Assembly (NCBI RefSeq): GCF_001434695.1
Contig: NZ_AZDI01000002.1
Coordinates: 62,001 to 126,000, forward strand
Direction: 5' to 3'
Source of the DNA: Dellaglioa algida DSM 15638
GTDB lineage: Bacteria > Bacillota > Bacilli > Lactobacillales > Lactobacillaceae
DNA length: 64,000 nucleotides
Below, in pieces: positions 48,064 through 56,747 of this stretch (its first letter is position 1; each line of letters begins with the position of its first letter). The position numbers and the translations under genes were made by a program. The notes under the pieces were generated by a model. The model ran no database searches. It was not told the DNA's origin and saw only the letters and a program-made list of their open reading frames with translations.

Positions 48064-49187
48064 ATCTAAATAAGTTCTTTAATAGTCGTTCATTTTATAT
48101 TGGAACGTCTTTAATTTTAGCAATTCTATTATTTGTCTATGTGAATTATGATCAATTATCAAATACGAATAATCTTTCTGATGAAAAGAAAACGAGTTTA
48201 GTTGCGAATACATCAAAAACAATTAACACTGGCCTGCAAATTTCAGCAGACAATGATAAATATTTCATTACCGGATATCCTAAAAATGTAAAGCTAACGC
48301 TGGATGGACCAAGTGCTTTGGTTACAACCACAGTGAACACACAAAATTTTAGCGTTTATGCTGATTTAAAGGGATTGAAACCTGGTAAACATACGGTTAA
48401 ATTGCAGGCAGAGGGATTAAATAAAGAGATTAGTTATAAAATTAATCCTGCTACAATTGATGTTACGATACAAAAACGTAAGACAGCTACTTTCCCTATA
48501 CAGGTTAAGTTTAATGAACGTCGCTTGGCCCAAGAGTATAAGAGTGGAACGCCAGTACTGGATAATAATACAGTTTCTGTATCGGGAGCATCAGATGATG
48601 TGAACGCAATTTCGGAAGTTGTCGCACAAGTTAATATGAAGAGTAATCAAATAAAATCCACAATCTCACAGGAAGTGTTGCTTGAAGCCTTGGATGCGGA
48701 TGGAAAAACGCTAAATGTTATTGTTACGCCGCAAACGGTTGGCGTTACAATTCCAGTTGAGAGTACAAAGACAACCAAGAAATTATCGTTAAATTTTGTT
48801 TCGAGCGGATCAGGCGTATCTGGGAAAATATATAAATTTTCTAGTGATACAAAGCAGGTGAACGTTACGGGAACAAAAGCAACGCTGGATAGCTTAAGCA
48901 AGATTGATGTTGTTGTGCCAATAAACAATATCAAAGATTCTGTTACGAAAACGCTCGATATTGATCTGGATAAGAATAATTTAATCTCAGCATCACCTAA
49001 ATCTGTTAAAGTGAAGATTGACGTTTCTAGTGGGACAGCAACAACGTCAGAGACAACGAATAGTGAAACAACGTCTGAACAGGCATCGTCGAGTTCTGAT
49101 TCGAGTTCAGAGAGTAGTGAAAGTTCTGCTTCATCAGCGGTGACAAGTTCTGACAGTATGAGTGAATCAACGAATACATTAAACTAA
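48060..49187 (+). CDS. cdaR: CdaR (YbbR-domain) regulator of CdaA
   Basis: The 375-residue protein has one N-terminal membrane helix (SFYIGTSLILAILLFVYVNY), then extracellular YbbR repeats of about 80 residues (for example VKLTLDGPSALVTTTVNTQNF), and a Ser/Thr-rich C-terminal tail from residue ~325. CdaR binds and modulates CdaA. The Ser-rich tail may lie within the wall. It overlaps cdaA and precedes glmM. Confidence 0.93.
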   Translation: MNLNKFFNSRSFYIGTSLILAILLFVYVNYDQLSNTNNLSDEKKTSLVANTSKTINTGLQISADNDKYFITGYPKNVKLTLDGPSALVTTTVNTQNFSVYADLKGLKPGKHTVKLQAEGLNKEISYKINPATIDVTIQKRKTATFPIQVKFNERRLAQEYKSGTPVLDNNTVSVSGASDDVNAISEVVAQVNMKSNQIKSTISQEVLLEALDADGKTLNVIVTPQTVGVTIPVESTKTTKKLSLNFVSSGSGVSGKIYKFSSDTKQVNVTGTKATLDSLSKIDVVVPINNIKDSVTKTLDIDLDKNNLISASPKSVKVKIDVSSGTATTSETTNSETTSEQASSSSDSSSESSESSASSAVTSSDSMSESTNTLN

Positions 49188-49208
49188 GTAATCAATGAGG
49201 AGAAACTA

Positions 49209-50564
49209 ATGAAATATTTTGGTACAGATGGTGTTAGAGGTATTGCAAACAAAGAATTAAGTCCTGAATTGGCATTTAAATTGGGTCGTCTAGGTGGTTA
49301 TGTTCTTTCAGAACATGCGCAACTTGAAAATAATGATAGACCTCGGGTACTTGTTGCCCGTGATACACGTATTTCTGGTCAAATGTTAGAACAAGCTTTA
49401 ATTTCGGGCTTATTATCTGTCGGGATTGAGGTACTCTCATTGGGCGTTATTTCAACACCCGGTGTGGCTTACCTTGTACGTGCGCAAAATGCCGTTGCCG
49501 GTATTATGATTTCAGCATCACACAACCCCGTTCAAGATAACGGAATTAAATTTTTTGGTGGGGATGGATACAAATTATCGGATGAACAAGAAGAAGAAAT
49601 TGAAGTTCTTTTAGAAAAAGATTCTGATGAGCTACCAAGACCTGATAGTGAAGGCCTTGGTACATTAACAGACTATCCAGAAGGCGTATTAAAATATACG
49701 CAATTTCTAGAACAAACAATTCCTGATGATTTAGAAGGCTTACACGTCGGTATTGATTCTGCTAACGGTGCAACAAGTGGTCTTGTTTCACGTTTATTTG
49801 CAGATTTAAACGCGGATTTTGAAACAATGGCAACATCGCCCGATGGATTAAATATAAATGCGGGTGTTGGGTCAACGCATCCAGAAGGTTTGGCTGAGTT
49901 AGTTGTCGAAAAGAAACTTCAAGCCGGAATTGCTTTTGATGGTGACGGCGATAGATGTATCGCTGTCGATGAATTAGGTAATATTATTGATGGCGATAAA
50001 ATCATGTACATTTGTGGTTTATACATGAATGAACGCGGTCGTTTGAAAAAAGAAACGGTTGTAACAACAGTTATGAGTAACATTGGCTTATACAAAGCAC
50101 TTGAAGCAGCAAACTTAACATCAGTTAAGACGCAAGTTGGTGATCGTTATGTCGTTGAGAAGATGCGTGCTGACGGTTACAATATTGGTGGCGAACAATC
50201 TGGACATATTGTTTTCTTAGACTACAATACAACTGGTGACGGGATGTTAACTGCTATTCAATTGCTAAACGTTATGAAAAAGACGGGTAAGAAATTATCT
50301 GAATTGGCTGCAGCGGTACAAACCTACCCACAAGAACTTGTGAATGTAAAAGTAACGGATAAGCAAGCCGCATTGAATAATCAAAAAATTAAAGATAGTA
50401 TCACAGAAGTTGAAGCAGAAATGGCCGGTGACGGTCGTGTTCTTGTTAGACCTAGTGGAACTGAAAACTTACTACGTGTTATGGCAGAGGCTCCAACAGA
50501 GACGGAAGTTAAAGCCTATGTGGATCGAATTGTGAAAACTGTTCAGACCGAAATGGGTGTTTAA
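49209..50564 (+). CDS. glmM: Phosphoglucosamine mutase
   Basis: The 451-residue protein has the phosphoserine loop [20 protein letters not shown], the metal-binding DGDGDR and the C-terminal phosphate-binding [15 protein letters not shown]. It converts glucosamine-6-P to glucosamine-1-P, and in related bacteria binds and inhibits CdaA. It is the last gene of the cdaA operon. Confidence 0.97.
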   Translation: MKYFGTDGVRGIANKELSPELAFKLGRLGGYVLSEHAQLENNDRPRVLVARDTRISGQMLEQALISGLLSVGIEVLSLGVISTPGVAYLVRAQNAVAGIMISASHNPVQDNGIKFFGGDGYKLSDEQEEEIEVLLEKDSDELPRPDSEGLGTLTDYPEGVLKYTQFLEQTIPDDLEGLHVGIDSANGATSGLVSRLFADLNADFETMATSPDGLNINAGVGSTHPEGLAELVVEKKLQAGIAFDGDGDRCIAVDELGNIIDGDKIMYICGLYMNERGRLKKETVVTTVMSNIGLYKALEAANLTSVKTQVGDRYVVEKMRADGYNIGGEQSGHIVFLDYNTTGDGMLTAIQLLNVMKKTGKKLSELAAAVQTYPQELVNVKVTDKQAALNNQKIKDSITEVEAEMAGDGRVLVRPSGTENLLRVMAEAPTETEVKAYVDRIVKTVQTEMGV

Positions 50565-50573
50565 AACGATATT

Positions 50574-50612
50574 AGAGAGTCATTTGAATGAAAATTCGAG
50601 TGACTCTTTTTT
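50574..50612 (+). terminator. Terminator after glmM
   Basis: AGAGTCA pairs with TGACTCT across a partly paired loop, followed by T. Confidence 0.8.
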
Positions 50613-50634
50613 TATACACTTGAACATTTTTATG

Positions 50635-50643
50635 TATACCAAT
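50635..50643. promoter_or_regulatory. NagR-type operator half-site, upstream of the glmS -35 box
   Basis: TATACCAAT is identical to the right half of the putative NagR operators at nagB. The left half is degenerate. Confidence 0.4.
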
Positions 50644-50653
50644 ATAATAATTG

Positions 50654-50682
50654 TTGACAACATAATTACAGAAAGGTATATT
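50654..50682 (+). promoter_or_regulatory. glmS promoter
   Basis: A consensus TTGACA and TATATT are separated by 17 bases. Confidence 0.85.
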
Positions 50683-50685
50683 AAT
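50673..50685. promoter_or_regulatory. NagR-type operator half-site over the glmS -10 box
   Basis: AAGGTATATTAAT resembles the left half (TTGGTATA) of the putative operators and covers the -10 box. Confidence 0.35.
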
Positions 50686-50718
50686 AGATATTGATAGGGG
50701 TTACTTATTTATTATGCA

Positions 50719-50732
50719 TCTATACCAATTTT
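50719..50732. promoter_or_regulatory. NagR-type operator half-site in the glmS leader
   Basis: TCTATACCAATTTT contains the same TATACCAAT as the copy at 50635 and as the nagB operator. Confidence 0.45.
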
Positions 50733-50773
50733 AAAAATAACTTAAAATACAATTAAAAAGGATGATATAAACT

Positions 50774-52591
50774 ATGTGTGGAATTGTTGGTGTAACGGGA
50801 AAGAAAAATACTGTTGAGATTTTAATTAATGGATTAGAGAAATTGGAATACCGAGGTTACGATTCAGCAGGTATTTTTGTGGATAACCAAACGGGTGAGG
50901 ATTATCTCGTGAAGGAAGCGGGTCGAATCTCAAACTTAAAATCAGCCATTGATGATAACATTCATGGAACTGCTGGAATTGGACATACACGTTGGGCAAC
51001 TCATGGTGTGCCAAGTAAGTTTAACGCTCATCCTCACGTTTCTGAAGATGGTCGTTTCTATCTTGTGCATAACGGTGTGATAACTAATTTTTCTGAACTA
51101 AAAGCGCAATATTTAAAAGATGTTAACTTTGTGAGTGAAACAGATACAGAAGTTGTCGTTCAGTTAATTGGTTACTTCGCGAATGAAGAAAATTTGACGG
51201 CTAAACAAGCCTTCAAAAAAGTTTTATCATTACTTGAGGGTTCTTCATATGCTTTCTTGATGATGGATCGTGAAGAACCAGAAACCTTGTTTGTGGCTAA
51301 AAATAAAAGTCCGTTATTAATTGGTGTAGGGGATGGATTCAATGTTGTTTGCAGCGATGCGATGGCAATGTTAAAAGAAACGCATGATTTTATTGAATTA
51401 ATGGATGGCGAAATGGTTGTCGTTAAACCAGGATCCATCGAAATTGAAAATAAAAATGGTGAGGCTGTTTCACGTGATTCATACCATGTTGAAATGGATG
51501 ATAGCGACTCAGAAAAAGGTGCTTATCCATTCTATATGTTAAAAGAAATTGATGAACAACCTGCCGTTATGCGTCGTTTGCTGAGTGAGTACGTTGAGAA
51601 CGAAGAAACGGTTAAGATTGATGATCATATTCTAAACGCAATGAAAGCCGCTGACCGTCTTTATATTGTTGCTGCGGGAACGAGTTATCATGCGGGATTA
51701 GTCGGAAAAGAATTATTTGAAAGCTTGGCTAATGTACCGACAGAAGTCCATGTTGCTTCAGAATTTGGTTATCATATGCCATTGCTTTCAGAAAAACCAT
51801 TCTTTATTTTCTTGTCACAAAGTGGTGAAACAGCCGACAGTCGTCAAGTTCTTGTCAAGGTTAACGAAATGATGTACCCAAGTTTGACCATTACAAATTC
51901 AGCTAATTCAACGCTTTCTCGTGAAGCGACATATACTTTATTGTTGCATGCGGGGCCAGAAATTGCGGTTGCTTCAACGAAAGCTTATACGGCTCAAATT
52001 GCTGTTGAAGCGCTCTTGGCAAAAGCGTTAGGAACTGTAACGGGACAAGTAAAAGCAATTGATTATGATGTCTATCATGAACTAACGGCAGTTGCGAATG
52101 CTATGCAAGCTATGGTTGATGAAAAAGAATCCATTAATGATTTAGCTAAAGAGTTTTTAAGTGAAACACGTAATGCATTTTACATTGGACGTGGGATTGA
52201 TTATGACGTTTCAATTGAAGCTGCGTTAAAATTAAAAGAAGTTTCATATGTTCAAACTGAAGGTTTTGCGTCCGGTGAATTGAAACATGGAACGATTGCT
52301 TTAATTGAAAAAGGGACGCCTGTTGTTGCAATCATTACGGATGCACCAACCGCAAGCCACACACGAGGTAATGTTCAAGAAGTATTAGCTCGTGGCGCAA
52401 ACACAATTACAATTTCAATGGAATCATTGGCAAACGAGGGTGATCAAATTGTCTTACCAGATGTTTCTGACTTATTAACGCCATTAGTCAGTATTGTACC
52501 CGCACAATTATTGGCTTATTACACAAGCTTAAATCGTGGATACGATGTTGATAAACCCCGTAATTTAGCCAAAAGTGTGACCGTTGAATAA
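50774..52591 (+). CDS. glmS: Glucosamine-6-phosphate synthase
   Basis: The 605-residue protein has an N-terminal glutaminase domain starting with the catalytic Cys2 ([20 protein letters not shown]). Two SIS isomerase domains follow ([28 protein letters not shown]), ending [13 protein letters not shown]. It makes glucosamine-6-P from fructose-6-P and glutamine for wall synthesis. No glmS ribozyme is apparent in the leader; control is more likely at the promoter by a NagR-type repressor. Confidence 0.98.
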   Translation: MCGIVGVTGKKNTVEILINGLEKLEYRGYDSAGIFVDNQTGEDYLVKEAGRISNLKSAIDDNIHGTAGIGHTRWATHGVPSKFNAHPHVSEDGRFYLVHNGVITNFSELKAQYLKDVNFVSETDTEVVVQLIGYFANEENLTAKQAFKKVLSLLEGSSYAFLMMDREEPETLFVAKNKSPLLIGVGDGFNVVCSDAMAMLKETHDFIELMDGEMVVVKPGSIEIENKNGEAVSRDSYHVEMDDSDSEKGAYPFYMLKEIDEQPAVMRRLLSEYVENEETVKIDDHILNAMKAADRLYIVAAGTSYHAGLVGKELFESLANVPTEVHVASEFGYHMPLLSEKPFFIFLSQSGETADSRQVLVKVNEMMYPSLTITNSANSTLSREATYTLLLHAGPEIAVASTKAYTAQIAVEALLAKALGTVTGQVKAIDYDVYHELTAVANAMQAMVDEKESINDLAKEFLSETRNAFYIGRGIDYDVSIEAALKLKEVSYVQTEGFASGELKHGTIALIEKGTPVVAIITDAPTASHTRGNVQEVLARGANTITISMESLANEGDQIVLPDVSDLLTPLVSIVPAQLLAYYTSLNRGYDVDKPRNLAKSVTVE

Positions 52592-52606
52592 CAAAATTGA
52601 ATGAAA

Positions 52607-52640
52607 TAATGCTGCCTCATTGAGGTGGCATTATTTTTTT
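52607..52640 (+). terminator. Terminator after glmS
   Basis: AATGCTGCCTCA pairs with TGAGGTGGCATT, followed by T. Confidence 0.9.
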
Positions 52641-52644
52641 GCTT

Positions 52645-52661
52645 ATTTGGTATAGACCTAT
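52645..52661. promoter_or_regulatory. NagR-type (GntR) operator 1 upstream of nagB
   Basis: ATTTGGTATAGACCTAT is a near-palindrome matching the TGGTATAGACCA type of operator bound by NagR/YvoA regulators. It abuts the -35 box. Confidence 0.65.
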
Positions 52662-52689
52662 TGCTTTTTTTTAATAAACATTGTATTAT
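52661..52689 (+). promoter_or_regulatory. nagB promoter
   Basis: TTGCTT and TATTAT are separated by 17 bases, flanked by two operators. Confidence 0.7.
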
Positions 52690-52703
52690 TGGACTATACC
52701 AAT
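52688..52703. promoter_or_regulatory. NagR-type (GntR) operator 2 at nagB
   Basis: ATTGGACTATACCAAT has the palindromic ATTGG/CCAAT arms of the first operator and overlaps the end of the -10 box, where binding would repress. Confidence 0.65.
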
Positions 52704-52737
52704 TAGGACGATAAACAATTGAAAAGAGGACAATGAA

Positions 52738-53448
52738 ATGAAATTAATTATTGTTAAAGATCAAAATGAAGGTGGCCAAAAAGGCTACGAAGTTTTTAAA
52801 GATGCTAAAGACGCAAATGCTAAAGTTTTCGGACTTGCTACGGGGAGTACACCACTTACAACCTACGCCGCAATTACAGCCAGTGACTTAGATTTTACTG
52901 ACGCAACATCAGTTAACTTGGATGAATACGTAGGTTTAGGCGAAAAGGATTCACAAAGTTACCGTTACTTTATGAACGAAAATCTTTTTAGCAAAAAACC
53001 ATTTAAAACATCTTACTTACCTAATGGTCTTGAAGATGACGCAGAAAAAGAAACAAAACGTTATGACAAAATTATCGAAGAAAACCCAATCGATTTACAA
53101 ATCTTGGGCATTGGTAAAAATGGACATATCGGCTTCAACGAACCTGGTACAGCTGGGGACAGTTTGACACATAAAGTACATTTAACAGAATCAACAATCA
53201 AATCTAATGCGCGTTTCTTTGAAAATGAAGCAGATGTTCCTAACTACGCTTATTCAATGGGTATTGGTTCAATCATGAAATCAAAGAAAATTTTACTTGA
53301 AGCTTTTGGCGAAAGTAAAGCAGAAGCAATTAAAGGAATGATCGAAGGTCCCGTTACGGAAGATGTTCCTGCAAGTTTCTTACAAAATCATGGTGATGTT
53401 ACGGTCATTGTTGATGAAGCAGCAGCAAGTTTATTAAAAAATAAATAA
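52738..53448 (+). CDS. nagB: Glucosamine-6-phosphate deaminase
   Basis: The 236-residue protein has [24 protein letters not shown] and the catalytic [14 protein letters not shown]. It converts glucosamine-6-P to fructose-6-P and ammonia, the reverse direction to GlmS. The two genes stand side by side and share operator-like sequences, so amino-sugar supply should switch them in opposite ways. nagA is not in the window. Confidence 0.97.
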   Translation: MKLIIVKDQNEGGQKGYEVFKDAKDANAKVFGLATGSTPLTTYAAITASDLDFTDATSVNLDEYVGLGEKDSQSYRYFMNENLFSKKPFKTSYLPNGLEDDAEKETKRYDKIIEENPIDLQILGIGKNGHIGFNEPGTAGDSLTHKVHLTESTIKSNARFFENEADVPNYAYSMGIGSIMKSKKILLEAFGESKAEAIKGMIEGPVTEDVPASFLQNHGDVTVIVDEAAASLLKNK

Positions 53449-53465
53449 AGTTACACTTAATATGT

Positions 53466-53514
53466 AGAACTAATTCGTTTAAAGCGTTAAAATAAATGGA
53501 TTAGTTCTATTTGT
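53466..53514 (+). terminator. Terminator after nagB
   Basis: AGAACTAAT pairs with ATTAGTTCT around a long loop, then a T-rich tail. Confidence 0.65.
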
Positions 53515-53598
53515 GTTTCGTGCTTGCTTGACGGTTGATAGTAAGTCTAGTAACATAATGACAATTGTAAGAAAATACGTTTTTAGGAAGTTGAAAAA

Positions 53599-54666
53599 AT
53601 GGTCGATTATAAAATTAGGGTAAAAAATGTTACAAAAGAATATGACTTATTTAAAACAAAGTCTGAACATATTAAATCATTCTTTTCTTTTAAAAATACG
53701 ACCGTACCTCATTTTTGGTCATTAAAAGGAATTTCAATGGATGTAATGAGCGGCGAAACGCTTGGCCTAATTGGTGTTAATGGTTCAGGTAAATCAACAT
53801 TGTCGAATATTATCTCAGGTATTATTCCGCAAACGACAGGTATTGTGGACGTCCGCGGTGAAACATCAATTATCGCGATTGGTGCCGGTTTAAGAGGGCA
53901 GTTAACTGGACTAGAAAATATTCGTTTAAAAGGATTAATGCAAGGCTTAACGAATAAACAAATTGATGATATTTTAGAAGATATTATTAACTTTGCTGAT
54001 TTAGGTGATTTTGTTTATCAACCCGTTAAAAGTTATTCGAGTGGGATGAAATCTCGTTTAGGTTTTGCCATTGCCGTGCATATTGATCCTGATATCTTAA
54101 TTATTGATGAAGCTTTATCGGTCGGCGATGATACTTTCTATCAAAAATGTGTCGACAAAATTAATGAATTTAAGGATCAAGGGAAAACAATTATTTTTGT
54201 TAGTCATTCTTTAAAACAAATTGAAATGTTATGTGATCGTGTTGCATGGATCCAATATGGCGATTTAAAACAAGTTGGCCCAACTAAAGACGTTGTGGAT
54301 AAATATAAAGCGTACATCGATTGGTTTAAAGGTTTATCAAAGAAAGAAAAAACGGCCTATCAGTTAGAACAAAAAGAGGCCCAAAAAGCCTTTAGTATCG
54401 ATGACTACCTTGTCAGCCAAGTTGATAAACAAAGTGCTGAAGAAGCGAATTCTGACGTTTCAAAGCAAGTTATTACTGACAGAGTCAAAAAGGATTTCTA
54501 CGGTTCCGTTTTAAACGAAAAAATGTCTAAACCAAGTAAAGTATTAACGGTGGTCGTATTACTGGCAGTTGTTTTCTTTAGTTTAGCTAATGTATCGGGA
54601 CATTCAATTACGCATATTATTGAACATCCAACGAGTCTCATCCATCCGGCTAAAACAAACAATTAA
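53599..54666 (+). CDS. tagH: TagH-like teichoic-acid/polysaccharide ABC exporter ATPase
   Basis: The 355-residue protein has the ATPase domain in residues 1-245: Walker [15 protein letters not shown], signature [15 protein letters not shown], Walker [13 protein letters not shown]. This is the Wzt/TagH subtype, with [11 protein letters not shown] before the P-loop. A linker follows, then a C-terminal membrane helix ([18 protein letters not shown]) and a short outer tail, as in Bacillus TagH. The partner permease TagG is not adjacent. It probably exports wall teichoic acid or another wall polymer. Confidence 0.85.
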   Translation: MVDYKIRVKNVTKEYDLFKTKSEHIKSFFSFKNTTVPHFWSLKGISMDVMSGETLGLIGVNGSGKSTLSNIISGIIPQTTGIVDVRGETSIIAIGAGLRGQLTGLENIRLKGLMQGLTNKQIDDILEDIINFADLGDFVYQPVKSYSSGMKSRLGFAIAVHIDPDILIIDEALSVGDDTFYQKCVDKINEFKDQGKTIIFVSHSLKQIEMLCDRVAWIQYGDLKQVGPTKDVVDKYKAYIDWFKGLSKKEKTAYQLEQKEAQKAFSIDDYLVSQVDKQSAEEANSDVSKQVITDRVKKDFYGSVLNEKMSKPSKVLTVVVLLAVVFFSLANVSGHSITHIIEHPTSLIHPAKTNN

Positions 54667-54673
54667 ATAAATG

Positions 54674-54709
54674 AAACGTTAACGGGTGATGATGCGTTAA
54701 CGTTTTTTT
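54674..54709 (+). terminator. Terminator after tagH
   Basis: AACGTTAACG pairs with CGTTAACGTT, followed by seven T. Confidence 0.92.
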
Positions 54710-54771
54710 GTACCGATATTTGGGTAATCTTGAACTATTTTACTTAATAGGTAAATGGAATTAGAAATTTA

Positions 54772-54800
54772 TTGACAACGCTTACATTAAATGTTATCTT
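54772..54800 (+). promoter_or_regulatory. Promoter of the candidate small RNA
   Basis: A consensus TTGACA and TATCTT are separated by 17 bases. The predicted start is near 54807. Confidence 0.75.
54773..54786. promoter_or_regulatory. cre-like site over the small-RNA promoter
   Basis: TGACAACGCTTACA matches TGNAANCGNWNNCA except at one position and covers the -35 box, predicting repression by CcpA. Confidence 0.6.
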
Positions 54801-54806
54801 GGTCTT

Positions 54807-54883
54807 GTAAGGTATATGAATTACCTTTATCAATTCTCTTTCTCTCTTATGCTGGCCACTATTGCGATGTAGTGGCTTTTTTT
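54807..54883 (+). ncRNA. Candidate small regulatory RNA, about 77 nt
   Basis: A strong promoter is followed by a 5' hairpin (AAGGTA/TACCTT, 54809-54827), an unpaired CU-rich stretch (TTCTCTTTCTCTCTT, 54834-54848), and a terminator hairpin (GCCACTA/TAGTGGC, 54855-54876) with seven T. No open frame of useful length lies inside. The downstream gene has its own promoter after the terminator, so this is a separate transcription unit. The CU-rich loop could pair with Shine-Dalgarno sequences. I do not recognise the family. It could instead be a terminated leader. Confidence 0.6.
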
Positions 54884-54890
54884 GTGCTTA

Positions 54891-54919
54891 TTGTACTTAT
54901 GAACGAATGTGTTTATACT
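54891..54919 (+). promoter_or_regulatory. Promoter of the 102-aa hypothetical gene
   Basis: TTGTAC and TATACT are separated by 17 bases, just after the small-RNA terminator. Confidence 0.7.
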
Positions 54920-54956
54920 TAAGTTAAGCGAATAAATGTAGAAAGTTGGATTTAAC

Positions 54957-55265
54957 ATGAAAAGTCATGAAGTTTTATCGTTAATCGAAGAAATTACAAG
55001 AAATGATGACTCTAAATATTTTGAATTATCGAACATGGTTCAAAATGGTCGGGCAGAACTTGCGGTTCAAAGAGGTTTTCTGAAGGGAGTCCGTATTTTA
55101 CAATTAAATATTCCTAGATCATCGCATGTTATCAATTATGAAAAGTATATTAATGAAAATTTTGAAATGCCAATTGAAGCATTTACGGAATATCAAGAGT
55201 GGCACAGAACTGAAGAAGCGCAGAACGACTTGGATGCCATATTGATGGACAATCATATTGAGTAA
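54957..55265 (+). CDS. Hypothetical protein, 102 aa
   Basis: I do not recognise this protein. It is acidic and probably cytoplasmic, with an N-terminal helix (SHEVLSLIEEITRN), a central beta-like part (GVRILQLNIPRS) and an acidic C-terminus (AQNDLDAILMDNHIE). It has no signal peptide or membrane segment. It has its own promoter and precedes tRNA-Asn. The Shine-Dalgarno is weak (AAAGTTGGA). Confidence 0.65.
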   Translation: MKSHEVLSLIEEITRNDDSKYFELSNMVQNGRAELAVQRGFLKGVRILQLNIPRSSHVINYEKYINENFEMPIEAFTEYQEWHRTEEAQNDLDAILMDNHIE

Positions 55266-55282
55266 GGAATGCCAAAAACCTC

Positions 55283-55312
55283 TTTACAAAATGGGTTAAT
55301 CTATGGTATAAA
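55283..55312 (+). promoter_or_regulatory. tRNA-Asn promoter
   Basis: TTTACA and TATAAA are separated by 18 bases, 25 bases before the tRNA. Confidence 0.65.
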
Positions 55313-55337
55313 ATAGTATAGACAGAAATGAAATGAT

Positions 55338-55409
55338 TGCTCAGTAGTTCAGCGGTAGAACGCTTGACTGTTAATCAAGATGTCGTAGGTTCGATCCCTA
55401 CCTGAGCAG
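55338..55409 (+). tRNA. tRNA-Asn (anticodon GTT)
   Basis: The cloverleaf has acceptor TGCTCAG/CTGAGCA and the anticodon arm CTTGA-CTGTTAA-TCAAG giving GTT. The T-arm is GTAGG-TTCGATC-CCTAC and the discriminator is G. CCA is not encoded. Confidence 0.96.
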
Positions 55410-55420
55410 TATTCATAGAG

Positions 55421-55452
55421 GATGATCGACTTACTGCCGATTATCTTTTTTT
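55421..55452 (+). terminator. Terminator after tRNA-Asn
   Basis: GATGATCG pairs with CGATTATC (one G-U), followed by T. Confidence 0.8.
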
Positions 55453-55501
55453 ATTTATGAACTTAACTTTTTGAGTCCATTGTAAGAAATTAATGATTAA
55501 C

Positions 55502-55530
55502 TTGAATTATTTCTGAATACAGTTTAAAAT
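55502..55530 (+). promoter_or_regulatory. Promoter of the 50-aa basic protein gene
   Basis: TTGAAT and TAAAAT are separated by 17 bases, 30 bases before the start codon. Confidence 0.7.
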
Positions 55531-55560
55531 TAAGAGATTGTCAGAAAGGGGGATTGCGAA

Positions 55561-55713
55561 ATGTCATCAAACAACCATACAGGTGTCGGTAACGATCGTC
55601 GTCCAGTTAACACTCCAAACAAAAAGAACCGTCGTCGTAAACAACAAGAACTTGCTACTTTCTTAAAAGAAAGCAAAGCTAACGACGCAGCAGCTGCAGC
55701 AAAAAAAGCATAA
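55561..55713 (+). CDS. Small basic protein, 50 aa, unknown function
   Basis: The reading frame starts ATG at 55561, 8 bases behind a strong AAAGGGGG, and ends TAA at 55713. It has its own promoter and its own terminator. The protein begins MSSNNHTGVGNDRRPVN, has a basic centre (KKNRRRKQQE) and an Ala/Lys-rich helical end (NDAAAAAKKA). Codons are of the highly expressed type (CGT, AAC, GCT). There is no signal peptide. An RNA- or ribosome-binding role would suit the composition, but that is a guess. I do not recognise a family. Confidence 0.72.
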   Translation: MSSNNHTGVGNDRRPVNTPNKKNRRRKQQELATFLKESKANDAAAAAKKA

Positions 55714-55731
55714 TTTAGTTAAATAAATGAT

Positions 55732-55762
55732 GGCCACCGTTGATCGTAACGGTGGTTTTTTT
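55732..55762 (+). terminator. Terminator after the 50-aa protein gene
   Basis: CCACCGTT pairs with AACGGTGG, followed by seven T. Confidence 0.92.
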
Positions 55763-55860
55763 GCGTATTTTGTCAAAAGAATCTTTTATTTAAATATATT
55801 TATGTAGGTTTTTAGCATACAATAAAGGAATTAATAAAACTGACTAATGGAGTGATTAAG

Positions 55861-56562
55861 ATGGCAAAAAATTTCTACGCGGTATATAAGGGACGTAAGA
55901 CAGGTATCTTCACAAAATGGCCTGATGTAGCTAAATTAGTTAACGGATTTGACGGTGCGCGTTACAAAGGGTTTGAAACTAGGGATGAGGCACAGAATTG
56001 GATGGATGATGGTGCACCAAAACCAACGTCTGTTAACGGCAAAAAAAGTAGTAAAACAACGCGCAATTCGGTCGTTTTAACGCCTGATTCAATTCAAGTC
56101 TGGACGGATGGTGGATCAAGAAATCATGGTAACGTAAAGGGCGGACATGTCTTAAATGAAGACACGGCTGCTTGGGCCTTTTACATCAAGACGCCAGGTG
56201 AGACATTTTCCGGTACGGATGGTGAAAAAGGTAAAACCAATAATTATATGGAAATCACGGCATTTTTACAGGCTATAAAAAAATTAATTGATTTAGGATT
56301 ACGAGAAGAGCATATTGTGTTTATTTTAGATTCTAAATATGTTTTGAATGCCATTGAAAAAAAATGGTTGGCCGGATGGCAACGTCGAGATTGGAAAAAG
56401 GCGGATGGTCAAACTGTACTTAACGTTGAACTTTGGCAACAAGTAGCCGAATTACTACCGGCTCTGACACATGTTGATTTTGAATGGACGAAGGGGCATG
56501 CGGATAACGAAGGTAATAATAAAGTTGACGAATTGTTAAATGAAACGATGGATCAGATGTAA
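55861..56562 (+). CDS. RNase HI with N-terminal hybrid-binding domain
   Basis: The 233-residue protein has an N-terminal caulimovirus/RNase H hybrid-binding domain (NFYAVYKGRKTGIFTKW ... YKGFETRDEAQNWM, residues 1-50). A linker follows, then an RNase HI domain with VWTDGGSRNHG (Asp), NNYMEITAFLQAI (Glu), ILDSKYVLNAI (Asp) and KGHADNEGNNKVDELL (His, Asp). It removes RNA from RNA:DNA hybrids. The ATG at 55861 follows GGAGTG. Confidence 0.93.
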   Translation: MAKNFYAVYKGRKTGIFTKWPDVAKLVNGFDGARYKGFETRDEAQNWMDDGAPKPTSVNGKKSSKTTRNSVVLTPDSIQVWTDGGSRNHGNVKGGHVLNEDTAAWAFYIKTPGETFSGTDGEKGKTNNYMEITAFLQAIKKLIDLGLREEHIVFILDSKYVLNAIEKKWLAGWQRRDWKKADGQTVLNVELWQQVAELLPALTHVDFEWTKGHADNEGNNKVDELLNETMDQM

Positions 56563-56582
56563 GCAGTGTTGAGTGAAGTAAG

Positions 56583-56616
56583 CGGGTTTTCTATTAACGT
56601 AGAAAGCCTTTTTTTG
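56583..56616 (+). terminator. Terminator after the RNase H gene
   Basis: GGGTTTTCTA pairs imperfectly with TAGAAAGCC, followed by T. Confidence 0.7.
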
Positions 56617-56662
56617 TGGGAATAATTAAAAATAAGGTCACTGGTAACGGTAAAGTAGTTAT

Positions 56663-56689
56663 TTAAAGCGTTTACTGAAAGCGGTTGCT
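56663..56689. promoter_or_regulatory. Tandem cre-like repeats upstream of arsR-ohyA
   Basis: Two copies of AAAGCGKTTRCT stand 13 bases apart. The second, TGAAAGCGGTTGCT (56676-56689), fits the cre core except for the last base; the first has two mismatches. They reach into the -35 box. They could be CcpA sites or the ArsR regulator's own operator. Confidence 0.5.
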
Positions 56690-56713
56690 ATATTTTGTAT
56701 ATGGTGTTATTAT
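56685..56713 (+). promoter_or_regulatory. Promoter of the arsR-ohyA operon
   Basis: TTGCTA and TATTAT are separated by 17 bases. Confidence 0.7.
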
Positions 56714-56747
56714 ATCCATGAAGATAGATATAAGGAGATGGTTGGGA

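Noticed and set aside
50683-50773. glmS ribozyme in the glmS leader
   Set aside because: The leader is too short and AT-rich, and no ribozyme core was recognised; operator-like sequences explain it better.
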